DNA of 45,493 bases, taken from the NCBI GenBank assembly GCA_018657845.1, contig JABHWJ010000017.1:1-45493 (forward strand), in the 5' to 3' direction. Both the position numbers and the translations under genes were made by a program. Below, piece after piece: positions 19,570 to 27,227 of the stretch; position 1 is the stretch's first letter; the number at the start of each line of letters is the position of its first letter. The stretch comes from Candidatus Woesearchaeota archaeon. Lineage in GTDB: Archaea; Nanobdellota; Nanobdellia; Woesearchaeales; GW2011-AR9. The notes beneath the pieces were generated by a model. It searched no databases and had not been told where the DNA came from. It saw only the letters and a program-made list of their open reading frames with translations.

Positions 19570-20513
19570 ACACTTGGTCCCTTTATTGACAGATTCTCCA
19601 ATTGAAGATCTTCTCTTGGCATCCTCCGACCATCCAAAACTGTGGAAACAAACAATTCTTTTGGATTCTTTCCCATTACATATTTTGTCCCTTCGCGGAT
19701 AGTTTTTCCTGATCCAATGATGTCATCTATTAACAACACACTTTTCCCTTCAATTGCTGCCCCATCATCTTCGGGAGCTAACTTAGGAAATCTAACTTCT
19801 GAATCATCTCTAGATTCATGAGAATAACGAAAAGGCATTAAATTATCAACACCCAAAATATTCATTGCTAAATAAGCAGCTTCAAATCCACCAGAAGCAA
19901 TAGTGGCAATCGTTTCAATTTTTGGAAGATCTTTCACCATTTTATATTGGTTTTCCATTTCTTGAGGTATCGATCTCCATTTTTTCATATGTTCAAAATA
20001 GTTACCAAGCGCTACATTTAATTCCCTTCCAAAATCTGTATATGAAGAATAATGAGTAACCCATCTTTCTTTAGATTCTCTATCTCCCAAAAAATACTGA
20101 CTCATTAACATATTGGCACTAGGGAAGATTAACTCCTTAACTTTATCAAAATTAATCTCTCCCGGAGGAGCAGGTTCTTCATCAAAATTACTGGGATTAA
20201 ACGGTTCTTCCTGATAATAAGAACCCACAGTCAGTTTACCCGCTTCAACCAAAGCAGAAAAAACTTTTTCTTGTTCTTCCCAATTTCCTTTCTCACTTTC
20301 CACTATACTATCAAAAAATAATTGAGTTATGCCAAGGAGTTGATCTTTAAAATTACGAGGGTGTTTTTCTTGTTCTAATTTTTTTAACAACACTGGTAAA
20401 GATTTATTCTCGCCTGCATGGGTCTGGCCAGTATCATTTACACTGTATAGAAGCCAAGGTCTAATCAAAGTATAATTCTCATTCTCTTTTTGGCTATTTG
20501 TTGAAACTATCAT
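19548..20513 (-). CDS. Type I phosphoribosyltransferase-like protein (paralogue 1)
   Basis: PRPP-binding loop GKSVLLIDDIIGSGKT; overlaps paralogue 2 by 22 nt. Confidence 0.8.
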   Translation of the reverse strand: MIVSTNSQKENENYTLIRPWLLYSVNDTGQTHAGENKSLPVLLKKLEQEKHPRNFKDQLLGITQLFFDSIVESEKGNWEEQEKVFSALVEAGKLTVGSYYQEEPFNPSNFDEEPAPPGEINFDKVKELIFPSANMLMSQYFLGDRESKERWVTHYSSYTDFGRELNVALGNYFEHMKKWRSIPQEMENQYKMVKDLPKIETIATIASGGFEAAYLAMNILGVDNLMPFRYSHESRDDSEVRFPKLAPEDDGAAIEGKSVLLIDDIIGSGKTIREGTKYVMGKNPKELFVSTVLDGRRMPREDLQLENLSIKGPSVWRQVRK

Positions 20514-20531
20514 AGTTTATATTATAAAATA

Positions 20532-20556
20532 AGATATATATAAACCTTTCGGTATT
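20532..20556 (-). promoter_or_regulatory. BRE/TATA promoter of the PRTase-RHH operon
   Basis: Minus strand ACCGAAAGGTTTATATATATC. Confidence 0.65.
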
Positions 20557-20559
20557 TTC

Positions 20560-20575
20560 ACTACTTAAAAGTAGT
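20560..20575. promoter_or_regulatory. Inverted repeat ACTACTT-AA-AAGTAGT, candidate operator
   Basis: 7-bp perfect arms immediately upstream of the BRE of the PRTase-RHH operon. Confidence 0.5.
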
Positions 20576-20743
20576 ATAATCGATAAGAATAAGAACTGCT
20601 TTTAAAAAGTAAACCAGCCCAATATCAAGCTTTGTAAAGCTTTAAACCTCTATAATTCCTTTTATTGAAACCTTCCCAGAAAGTATGTTTATAAAGAAAT
20701 TATCCAACTTAAACTACAACAAAAACTACGAGGTGCAAAAAAC

Positions 20744-21727
20744 ATGAAATATACTAACAAGTTGATGGCCATTTTGATGCTGACTATCTTTCTCATAAGT
20801 CTAGCCCCATTGGCCTTGGCAGAAGATTCGGAAGACCAACTTCCAACGAAACCTTTGCCTAAAACCAAAGAACTCAAGAAAGTCGTTGAAAACACCAAAG
20901 AGAAATTAATCAAAACTAGAGAACAATATCAGCAGCTTAAGGAAAGACATGAACAAGCCAAAGAGAAATTTGCAGAACAAAAAGAAAGGATTATCCAATT
21001 TGGTGAAAAAATCAAAGACTGCAAAGAAGATACTGAACAATGCAAGGGATTAAAGTCAGAACTTAAGGTTGGAGTTAAAACCCATTTACTAAGAACTGCT
21101 GATGTAATCCTTAAATCTTTAGAGAAATTAGAAGATCGGATTGAAAACTCTGAAAATCTTTCTGAAGAAGAAAAACAAGAAGCATTAAGCAAACTTGCTG
21201 AAGATAAAGCAGAACTAGAAGCAAAAATCGCTGAAGTTGAAGCATTATCTGAAGACGCTTCTGCAGAAGAATTAAGAGAAGCAATAAAAGAATTAAAAGA
21301 CCTATGGCAAAACCTCAAACAATCTCAACAATTCTACATTACTCAACTAACTAACCACAAAATGGAGAATCTAGTTGGAAAACACAGAGATATCCTTGTT
21401 GCCATGGATAATCGAATTGCAACCATAGAAGAACAAGGTGTAGAAAATTTAGAAGAATTAAAAGCAATCAGAGAAGAATTCTCTGAATCAGTTAATAAGT
21501 TAGAAGAAGACTTTGCTGATTCTGAAGAAGCTTGGAAAAATGCTAAAGATTCACCTAGTAGAGAATCTGTTGAAGCTGCTCACCAAGCTCAGAAGCTAGT
21601 GCGTGAAGATCTTAAAGAAACTAAGGATCTATTAAGAGAGTTTGTTCAAGAATTCAACGTCAAGTATCAAGAAATTAAGTCAGATGAAATTCCGGCTGAG
21701 GTGAATGAAGATGAAGAGAACAACTAA
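20744..21727 (+). CDS. Secreted coiled-coil protein
   Basis: Signal peptide (LMAILMLTIFLISLAPLALAED) followed by Glu/Lys heptad-rich sequence; GAGGTG SD upstream. Confidence 0.85.
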   Translation: MKYTNKLMAILMLTIFLISLAPLALAEDSEDQLPTKPLPKTKELKKVVENTKEKLIKTREQYQQLKERHEQAKEKFAEQKERIIQFGEKIKDCKEDTEQCKGLKSELKVGVKTHLLRTADVILKSLEKLEDRIENSENLSEEEKQEALSKLAEDKAELEAKIAEVEALSEDASAEELREAIKELKDLWQNLKQSQQFYITQLTNHKMENLVGKHRDILVAMDNRIATIEEQGVENLEELKAIREEFSESVNKLEEDFADSEEAWKNAKDSPSRESVEAAHQAQKLVREDLKETKDLLREFVQEFNVKYQEIKSDEIPAEVNEDEENN

Positions 21728-21929
21728 AGTAGCTTTACTATTGATCGTGGTTGGTCTAGTGTTTTTAGCTAGCTGTAAACAGTTAGTTGAAGAGAAAGCT
21801 GCCGAGGAGTCTCCAGAAGAAGCCGAGTTATCAGCAGGATTAGAAGAACTTGACGAACTAGAAGTTTTGATGGAAGAATTAAACGATGAAATCGACTTCG
21901 AAGAACTTGAGAATCTTGATCTCGAGTAA
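21705..21929 (+). CDS. Small acidic lipoprotein
   Basis: Lipobox LASC after hydrophobic stretch; acidic C-terminus; overlaps previous gene by 23 nt. Confidence 0.75.
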   Translation: MKMKRTTKVALLLIVVGLVFLASCKQLVEEKAAEESPEEAELSAGLEELDELEVLMEELNDEIDFEELENLDLE

Positions 21930-21974
21930 TTTTTTTCTTTTTTTTCTTTCTTAAATTCTCTAAAAAATAAAGAA

Positions 21975-22082
21975 GTACCATCCAAGACTTTCGAGACAAG
22001 GTTTTACGACCTCATATAGACTAAAAGGCTAACCAATTGGATTTTCTAAGCTAAACCCTTTTCTTTCGAACTCGGATGGTAC
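21975..22082. ncRNA. Candidate structured RNA / long inverted element of unknown class
   Basis: GTACCATCC (21975-21983) complementary to GGATGGTAC (22074-22082), inner CGAG/CTCG and AAGGTTT/AAACCcTT; no ORF; between convergent genes. Confidence 0.45.
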
Positions 22083-22120
22083 AATAAGTAAACTTTTCTG
22101 AATTAAAAGCTTTTCGCTTC

Positions 22121-22954
22121 TCAACCAGATAGATCCACCGTTTTTATAGTTGATGCCATCAATTTTCCACTAGCATCATACATACTTACTGTAATCTGTA
22201 CTCCAGTTATATCTCCTAAAGTTATTTCACTATATGCAAATCCACCTACAACCGTTGCCGAAGATGAACCTTTAACTTTAGATTTTATTGTTTTTGAACT
22301 TGGTGGCAAAGAAACTTGCTTTTCAAGTTCATATTTCTCTACTTCTAAAAGGAAATAATCTGGTTTAATAGTTCCACTCTCTTGATTTGAGATTGAATAA
22401 TCAATTCCAATTATTTTTCCCCAATTACCTTTCCAATCCACAGCAACTCCTTTGATTTCCAACGCCACATTGTTATATGAAGTAATTACTTCTTCTGCCA
22501 CTGCTTCAACAGTTTCCTTCACTTCTGGTTCGGGAGTTTCTTCAACTTCTTCTGGGGGAGTCTCTTCCTCAACAGGTTCTTCCACTACTGGTTCTTCCAC
22601 CACATCTTCATCTCCAGAAAATAACTCTGAAGTCACTCCAGTTACCCATCCAGAAAGACTAAATGAACTACTATTATCTGTATCGACGGATCCACAAGCT
22701 ACACTTGCTCTACCCAAATAAAATATTCCCAATAATACTACAATAATTAATATAAAATGAAGTATTGTTTTTGGTTTAAGTTTAATATTAATTTCATCCT
22801 TTAAAATCTTAGAATGCTTGGCAGGTTTTGATTTCTCTTCTTTATACCCTCTTACTTGTTCTTCTTGAGGTTCCTCTTCCTTCATCTCCTCTTCTTTTGT
22901 TTCTTCTTCTTCATCGCCCTTTAAATCTAAATGTTTTTCTTCCATACTTGTCAA
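22121..22954 (-). CDS. Single-pass membrane protein with Glu/Pro-rich linker and extracytoplasmic domain
   Basis: Acidic N-terminus, TM ILHFILIIVVLLGIFYLGRASVACG, repeated VEEPVEEE linker, C-terminal beta-rich domain. Confidence 0.8.
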   Translation of the reverse strand: MTSMEEKHLDLKGDEEEETKEEEMKEEEPQEEQVRGYKEEKSKPAKHSKILKDEINIKLKPKTILHFILIIVVLLGIFYLGRASVACGSVDTDNSSSFSLSGWVTGVTSELFSGDEDVVEEPVVEEPVEEETPPEEVEETPEPEVKETVEAVAEEVITSYNNVALEIKGVAVDWKGNWGKIIGIDYSISNQESGTIKPDYFLLEVEKYELEKQVSLPPSSKTIKSKVKGSSSATVVGGFAYSEITLGDITGVQITVSMYDASGKLMASTIKTVDLSG

Positions 22955-23025
22955 CCTCTTTGATATTATTTAATTAAGAGAATACTTTTTTATTTTTAAG
23001 TTTTTTGTTACTTGAGAACAGATAT

Positions 23026-23096
23026 GCACCGGCCGGGATTCGAACCCGGATGTCCGGCTTGGAAGGCCGGGATACTAACCATTATACTACCGGTGC
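23026..23096 (-). tRNA. tRNA-Gly (anticodon TCC)
   Basis: Minus strand GCACCGGTAGTATAATGGTTAGTATCCCGGCCTTCCAAGCCGGACATCCGGGTTCGAATCCCGGCCGGTGC; full cloverleaf, no encoded CCA. Confidence 0.97.
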
Positions 23097-23202
23097 TTAA
23101 TCACTAAGAATTCCTAACTCTTTTATAAACTTTTTTCTATTAATCTCCACTATCTCTTCCCCAACCAAAATCTTTTTAAACCTCTTCTTTATTTACAAGG
23201 AT

Positions 23203-23715
23203 ATGTCAGAAATCAAAGGACAAAAATGTACCATTTGTGGAAAGAACGAACTAACTCTTCGTGAAGAAATAGTCGAAGTACCTCATTTTGGTAGGGTATT
23301 TATCCTTTCTATGGAATGTGTTGGTTGTGGTTATCGAAAATCTGACCTAGAACCCGCAGAAAAGAAAGAACCTTGTAAATTCACTTTAGAAGTGTCTTCA
23401 GATGATGACTTAAACATCAAGATCGTAAAATCTGGAGAAGCCACGGTTAAGATTCCCCATATTATCACTATGGAATCGGGCCCTGCTTCTAATGGTTACA
23501 TCACTAATGTAGAAGGATTATTAGAAAAAGTCAAAAAAATAATTGAATCTGCTGCAGAAAATGAAGAAGACTCTTCAACAAAGAAGAAATCTAGAAACCT
23601 GATCAAAAAACTAAATAAAGTTCTTGTTGGCAGAGAAAAACTAAAAATCATCATTGAAGATTCTACCGGACATTCTGCAATTATCAGTGATAAAGCACAA
23701 AAAAGTAAGCTTTAA
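23203..23715 (+). CDS. ZPR1-type zinc finger protein
   Basis: CTICGKNELTLREEIVEVPHFGRVFILSMECVGCGYRKSDLEP; TATA 26.5 nt upstream of ATG. Confidence 0.88.
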   Translation: MSEIKGQKCTICGKNELTLREEIVEVPHFGRVFILSMECVGCGYRKSDLEPAEKKEPCKFTLEVSSDDDLNIKIVKSGEATVKIPHIITMESGPASNGYITNVEGLLEKVKKIIESAAENEEDSSTKKKSRNLIKKLNKVLVGREKLKIIIEDSTGHSAIISDKAQKSKL

Positions 23716-24392
23716 ATTATTCCTTTTTTTCTTAAGTAATCTAACCCTACTTTTCTATTGTTCCTTAATTCACCAAGCATATGGGCATCACTATTCACAT
23801 AAATCCTATCTGCCTTTTCTAACATAAGATCTAAATTACTCCTGATGGTTTTTCCATTTATAAAATTAGTACAGTTAAATTCTAAAGGGATCTTATAATA
23901 ATTTGCTGCTTCAATCACGGGTTCAAGATCTAAGTGGGCCTTAAAGTAATAAATACAGGGATGGCCAATAAAATCAATCTGTTTATGGTGCCTTCTAATG
24001 GCATGTAAATATGCTTCAGTTATTTTTTCTGGATCTCCTTTACCTCCGTACACTCCTCCATGAGCAGACAAGATTACAAAATCTTCTTTCTTATCTTGTT
24101 CGATTTTATCACAAATATCTCCTTTTTCGTTCAACAAATCTGCTTCCACACCAAAAATAACTTTCACATCATTATGGATATTTCTCCATCTTCTAACCAA
24201 GCCCCTCCAATTAACTCTAGAAAAACCAAACGCTTCTTGAGTAGCTAGGCTATGGTCTGTAATGGCTAATTCTTTTAATCCAATCTCTCCAGCCATCTTA
24301 ACCATCTCATCAATAGAATTAAGCCCGTCAGAAAAATTAGAACTGTGGCAATGATAATCTCCATCTTCAAGATTTGGATTTATTACTATCAT
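23712..24392 (-). CDS. PHP domain phosphoesterase
   Basis: DYHCHSSNFSDGLNSIDEMV, ITDHSLAT, FIGHPCIYYF, VNSDAH. Confidence 0.9.
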   Translation of the reverse strand: MIVINPNLEDGDYHCHSSNFSDGLNSIDEMVKMAGEIGLKELAITDHSLATQEAFGFSRVNWRGLVRRWRNIHNDVKVIFGVEADLLNEKGDICDKIEQDKKEDFVILSAHGGVYGGKGDPEKITEAYLHAIRRHHKQIDFIGHPCIYYFKAHLDLEPVIEAANYYKIPLEFNCTNFINGKTIRSNLDLMLEKADRIYVNSDAHMLGELRNNRKVGLDYLRKKGII

Positions 24393-24444
24393 CTTCTCTC
24401 CTCAAAATAAATAATATTTAAAATTATCGCAAATCTAGAAAAAA

Positions 24445-24828
24445 TCACTCTTGATCTTCATTCTTCTTAAACGCCTGAGGCAAATCAATTATGTACTTTC
24501 CTTCTTCTAACTTGAACACCAAAGGATCTTTCTTAAACAAATGCACCAAATCTAATTCGTATTTTCCCGGCTTCAAGATCCTAATTGACTCTAAATCCAA
24601 GATCACTGGTCTTTCTTTATCTTCATCTTTAACTCCCGCTAAATCCAGTACATCCTTTTCTATTTGTTCCCGATCAACTTCAGTTAACTTAGTAAGGATC
24701 TTTTTCCCTTCTTCCAATTGTTTTTTCTTAATATAAAAAAATAAACGTGCACCACAACTACAACCTTTTAGAATTTCGCTAGCTCCATCTGAGTAGATGG
24801 TGTTACAACGCACACATTGGTGGGGCAT
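24445..24828 (-). CDS. OapC/ArvC-like zinc-ribbon protein
   Basis: HQCVRCNTIYSDGASEILKGCSCGARLFFYIKK; downstream of OapB-like gene. Confidence 0.8.
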   Translation of the reverse strand: MPHQCVRCNTIYSDGASEILKGCSCGARLFFYIKKKQLEEGKKILTKLTEVDREQIEKDVLDLAGVKDEDKERPVILDLESIRILKPGKYELDLVHLFKKDPLVFKLEEGKYIIDLPQAFKKNEDQE

Positions 24829-24833
24829 GACTC

Positions 24834-25214
24834 TTACCTCCTTCTTTTCTTACTATCCCGAGTAAACAACTCGATTTTGTCTGGGTTCTGCTCTATTTTT
24901 CTTACAACATTAGCGGGACCAATTATGGTCATCCCTCTTCTGTCTCCCAAAAGAGCATTCATCACATGAGTTTTCACTTTTTTCATTCCGTCATGTTTAT
25001 TATCTGGATAAATAACGCTCAACTCAATCCCTCTGAACTTGCTATTAATCTCTTCCATGGTAATTTCAATTAAATCAGCTTCTTCCTGCTTCTTTAACCT
25101 TCCTTCCATTAATACAATCTTATTCTCTTTAACAATATTAAGAAGTCTATTGATTCTTTTCGCTGAGCTAAGATACTCAACTTCCCCATAAGGTATAAAT
25201 TGAAATGTTACCAT
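24834..25214 (-). CDS. DUF2073 / OapB/ArvB-like protein
   Basis: FIPYGEVEYLSSAKRINRLLNIVKENKIVLMEGRLKKQEEADLIEITMEEI...GDRRGMTIIGPANVVRKIEQ; operon context. Confidence 0.82.
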   Translation of the reverse strand: MVTFQFIPYGEVEYLSSAKRINRLLNIVKENKIVLMEGRLKKQEEADLIEITMEEINSKFRGIELSVIYPDNKHDGMKKVKTHVMNALLGDRRGMTIIGPANVVRKIEQNPDKIELFTRDSKKRRR

Positions 25215-25257
25215 CTTTTTTTGTTATCGTTTAGTAATCTTTTGACCTTTTTAAACT

Positions 25258-25893
25258 TTACTTTACAACCTTAAACAATTCTTCATAAAATTCATCTACA
25301 TTTTTACCGTATTTTGCACTAATCCCCACAACATTATATTGTGGAAAAGCCGCTTTAATCCGGTCCATGTTAGATCTTTTAAGGTCAACTTTATTTGCTG
25401 CAATTAAAACAGGAATATCTCTTGCCACTAGATTTCCCATAATTGTAATGTTAACTTGTGAATAAGGGTCTTGGGTAGAATCTAACACCACAACCACTGC
25501 TTCCATTGTATCTAACCATTTTATAGAATCAATAACTCCTTTGGTCGCTTCTTTGGCTCTCTTTTTTGCCATAGTATTCTTCATTCCCCTTTTAATAAAA
25601 TCTTCATAATCAATCCGGGTAGCAATCCCCGGAGTATCTACCAAAGAAAAACTTAATTCCTTACCTTTTTTATTTTTAATACTAATTTGTTCTTTGATTA
25701 CAATCTCTCTTGTTTCGTGAGCAATATGAGAAACTGAAGACATTGATTCTCCTAACCAATCTTCACAAATCTTGTTAGCTAAAGTACTTTTTCCTCCATT
25801 CGGAGGACCATATAATCCCAACTTAACATGACTTTTTCTCTTAAAGAGATTCCTTAAGAATTTATTCATTAATTTTTTCCAGACAGATACCAT
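25258..25893 (-). CDS. Era-like small GTPase (OapA/ArvA-like)
   Basis: G1 GPPNGGKSTLANKI, G3 DTPGI, G4 NKVD, in cluster with OapB/OapC. Confidence 0.88.
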   Translation of the reverse strand: MVSVWKKLMNKFLRNLFKRKSHVKLGLYGPPNGGKSTLANKICEDWLGESMSSVSHIAHETREIVIKEQISIKNKKGKELSFSLVDTPGIATRIDYEDFIKRGMKNTMAKKRAKEATKGVIDSIKWLDTMEAVVVVLDSTQDPYSQVNITIMGNLVARDIPVLIAANKVDLKRSNMDRIKAAFPQYNVVGISAKYGKNVDEFYEELFKVVK

Positions 25894-26027
25894 GGTACAC
25901 CCTTTTTAATTTCCTCTAACCATCAAGATTCCAAAATACTACTTAAATGTTTCTATTGAGTAGAATATATAACTTAACCAAGCTATCCAACACAAAAATA
26001 TATAAACCCTCCACTATTATCAACCAC

Positions 26028-26135
26028 ATGAAAACAGCACTCCTATTAATCATGATTGTCCTAGGAAATCTTAGTTTATACTGGTTATTTTCTGGAAGAA
26101 AGAGGTTTGAACAAAAGTGGCAGAAAAACACTTAA
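26028..26135 (+). CDS. 35-aa single-TM protein (start corrected from track)
   Basis: MKTALLLIMIVLGNLSLYWLFSGRKRFEQKWQKNT; ATATATAA centre 26.5 nt before ATG 26028; overlaps next CDS by 19 nt. Confidence 0.65.
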   Translation: MKTALLLIMIVLGNLSLYWLFSGRKRFEQKWQKNT

Positions 26136-26620
26136 TTGTTGACCAACTTAAGTTTGGCTATGAAGGACTTTTTGATGTTAAGGAACTCTACCGTTTAATT
26201 GATTCTTGGTTTTATGAAAAAGGTTGGGATAAATATGAACACACCAACCAAGAACAAATTACTCCGGAAGGTAGGCAAATCCGAATTGTACTCGAACCTT
26301 GGAAAAGTATTACTGATTATTATAAAATAATTATCCGAATAAAAGCAATTTTTACTGATGTCAAAGATGTTGAGATCGAAAAAGAAGGAGCAACTATTAA
26401 AATAAATCAAGGAATTGTTAGAATAATTTTCGATGGTTACGTTTTAACGGATCGAAAAAACAGATGGACCTCTACCCCCTTTATGTGGTTCCTCCACATT
26501 ATCTTTAATAAATACATTTTCAAACAACATTTCAACAAGGCTGAACGCTGGCTCAAATCAGACTTAGATGACATTTACCAAAAGATAAAAACTCTCTTTA
26601 ATGTTTACAAATATCGTTAA
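26117..26620 (+). CDS. Unknown protein, member 2 of the dispersed family
   Basis: 167 aa, GTG start; YEGLFDVKELYRLIDSW...ITDYYKIIIRIKAIFTDVKDVEIEKEG. Confidence 0.82.
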   Translation: MAEKHLIVDQLKFGYEGLFDVKELYRLIDSWFYEKGWDKYEHTNQEQITPEGRQIRIVLEPWKSITDYYKIIIRIKAIFTDVKDVEIEKEGATIKINQGIVRIIFDGYVLTDRKNRWTSTPFMWFLHIIFNKYIFKQHFNKAERWLKSDLDDIYQKIKTLFNVYKYR

Positions 26621-26622
26621 AA

Positions 26623-27216
26623 ATGGCAGAAAAAAACTTACTCATTAACAATCGGACTGTCACTTACAAAGGCATCTTCAAGGTAGATGAACTTTTTAAT
26701 ATTATTAATCAATTAATTGAAGAAAGGGGCTATCGAAAAAACGAGAAAAAAACCGAAGAGAAAGTAACTCCTACTGGTAGAAGAACTTACGTAGAACTAA
26801 GACCTCTCAAGGTAAAAACCAATTACGTTAAATTTATGCTTAAAATAAAAATAACCCTTTCTAACATCACTGAATCAATCAAAGAAGTTCAAGGAGTAAA
26901 GAAGAAATTTGAACAAGGAGATATTGAGGTAATTTTTGATGCCTGGTCCATTACAGATTACGCTTCTCGATGGGGAATGAAACCATTGGCTTTCTTCTTC
27001 AAAGCATTCATTAACAAATTTATTTACACGTTGCCTTTAGAAACAGGATTTACTGGAGAATTAGTTAGCGACACAGATTACATCTCTGAACAACTAAGAG
27101 CTTTCTTTAACTTATACAAATTCCAATCCCGAGACGCTTTAAATCCACAAGAAAAGCCATTAGAATCAGATAATCAAGAATCACTTACTCCAGAACCACA
27201 CAGAGAATTACCTTAA
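26623..27216 (+). CDS. Unknown protein, member 3 of the dispersed family
   Basis: 197 aa; YKGIFKVDELFNIINQ...TNYVKFMLKIKITLSNITESIKEVQG; tandem to member 2. Confidence 0.82.
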   Translation: MAEKNLLINNRTVTYKGIFKVDELFNIINQLIEERGYRKNEKKTEEKVTPTGRRTYVELRPLKVKTNYVKFMLKIKITLSNITESIKEVQGVKKKFEQGDIEVIFDAWSITDYASRWGMKPLAFFFKAFINKFIYTLPLETGFTGELVSDTDYISEQLRAFFNLYKFQSRDALNPQEKPLESDNQESLTPEPHRELP

Positions 27217-27227
27217 ATTAAATTTTC

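Noticed and set aside
20929-21318. 129-aa Ser-rich minus ORF
   Set aside because: Antisense of Glu/Lys-rich coiled-coil codons (GAA/TTC mirror) explains it.
21680-21999. Minus ORFs of 101 and 76 aa
   Set aside because: Antisense to the small lipoprotein and terminator T-tracts.
21975-22082. Element as tRNA or 5S rRNA
   Set aside because: TTCGAAC looks T-loop-like but no T-stem or D-arm pairing; 5S internal conserved motifs are not in the right places.
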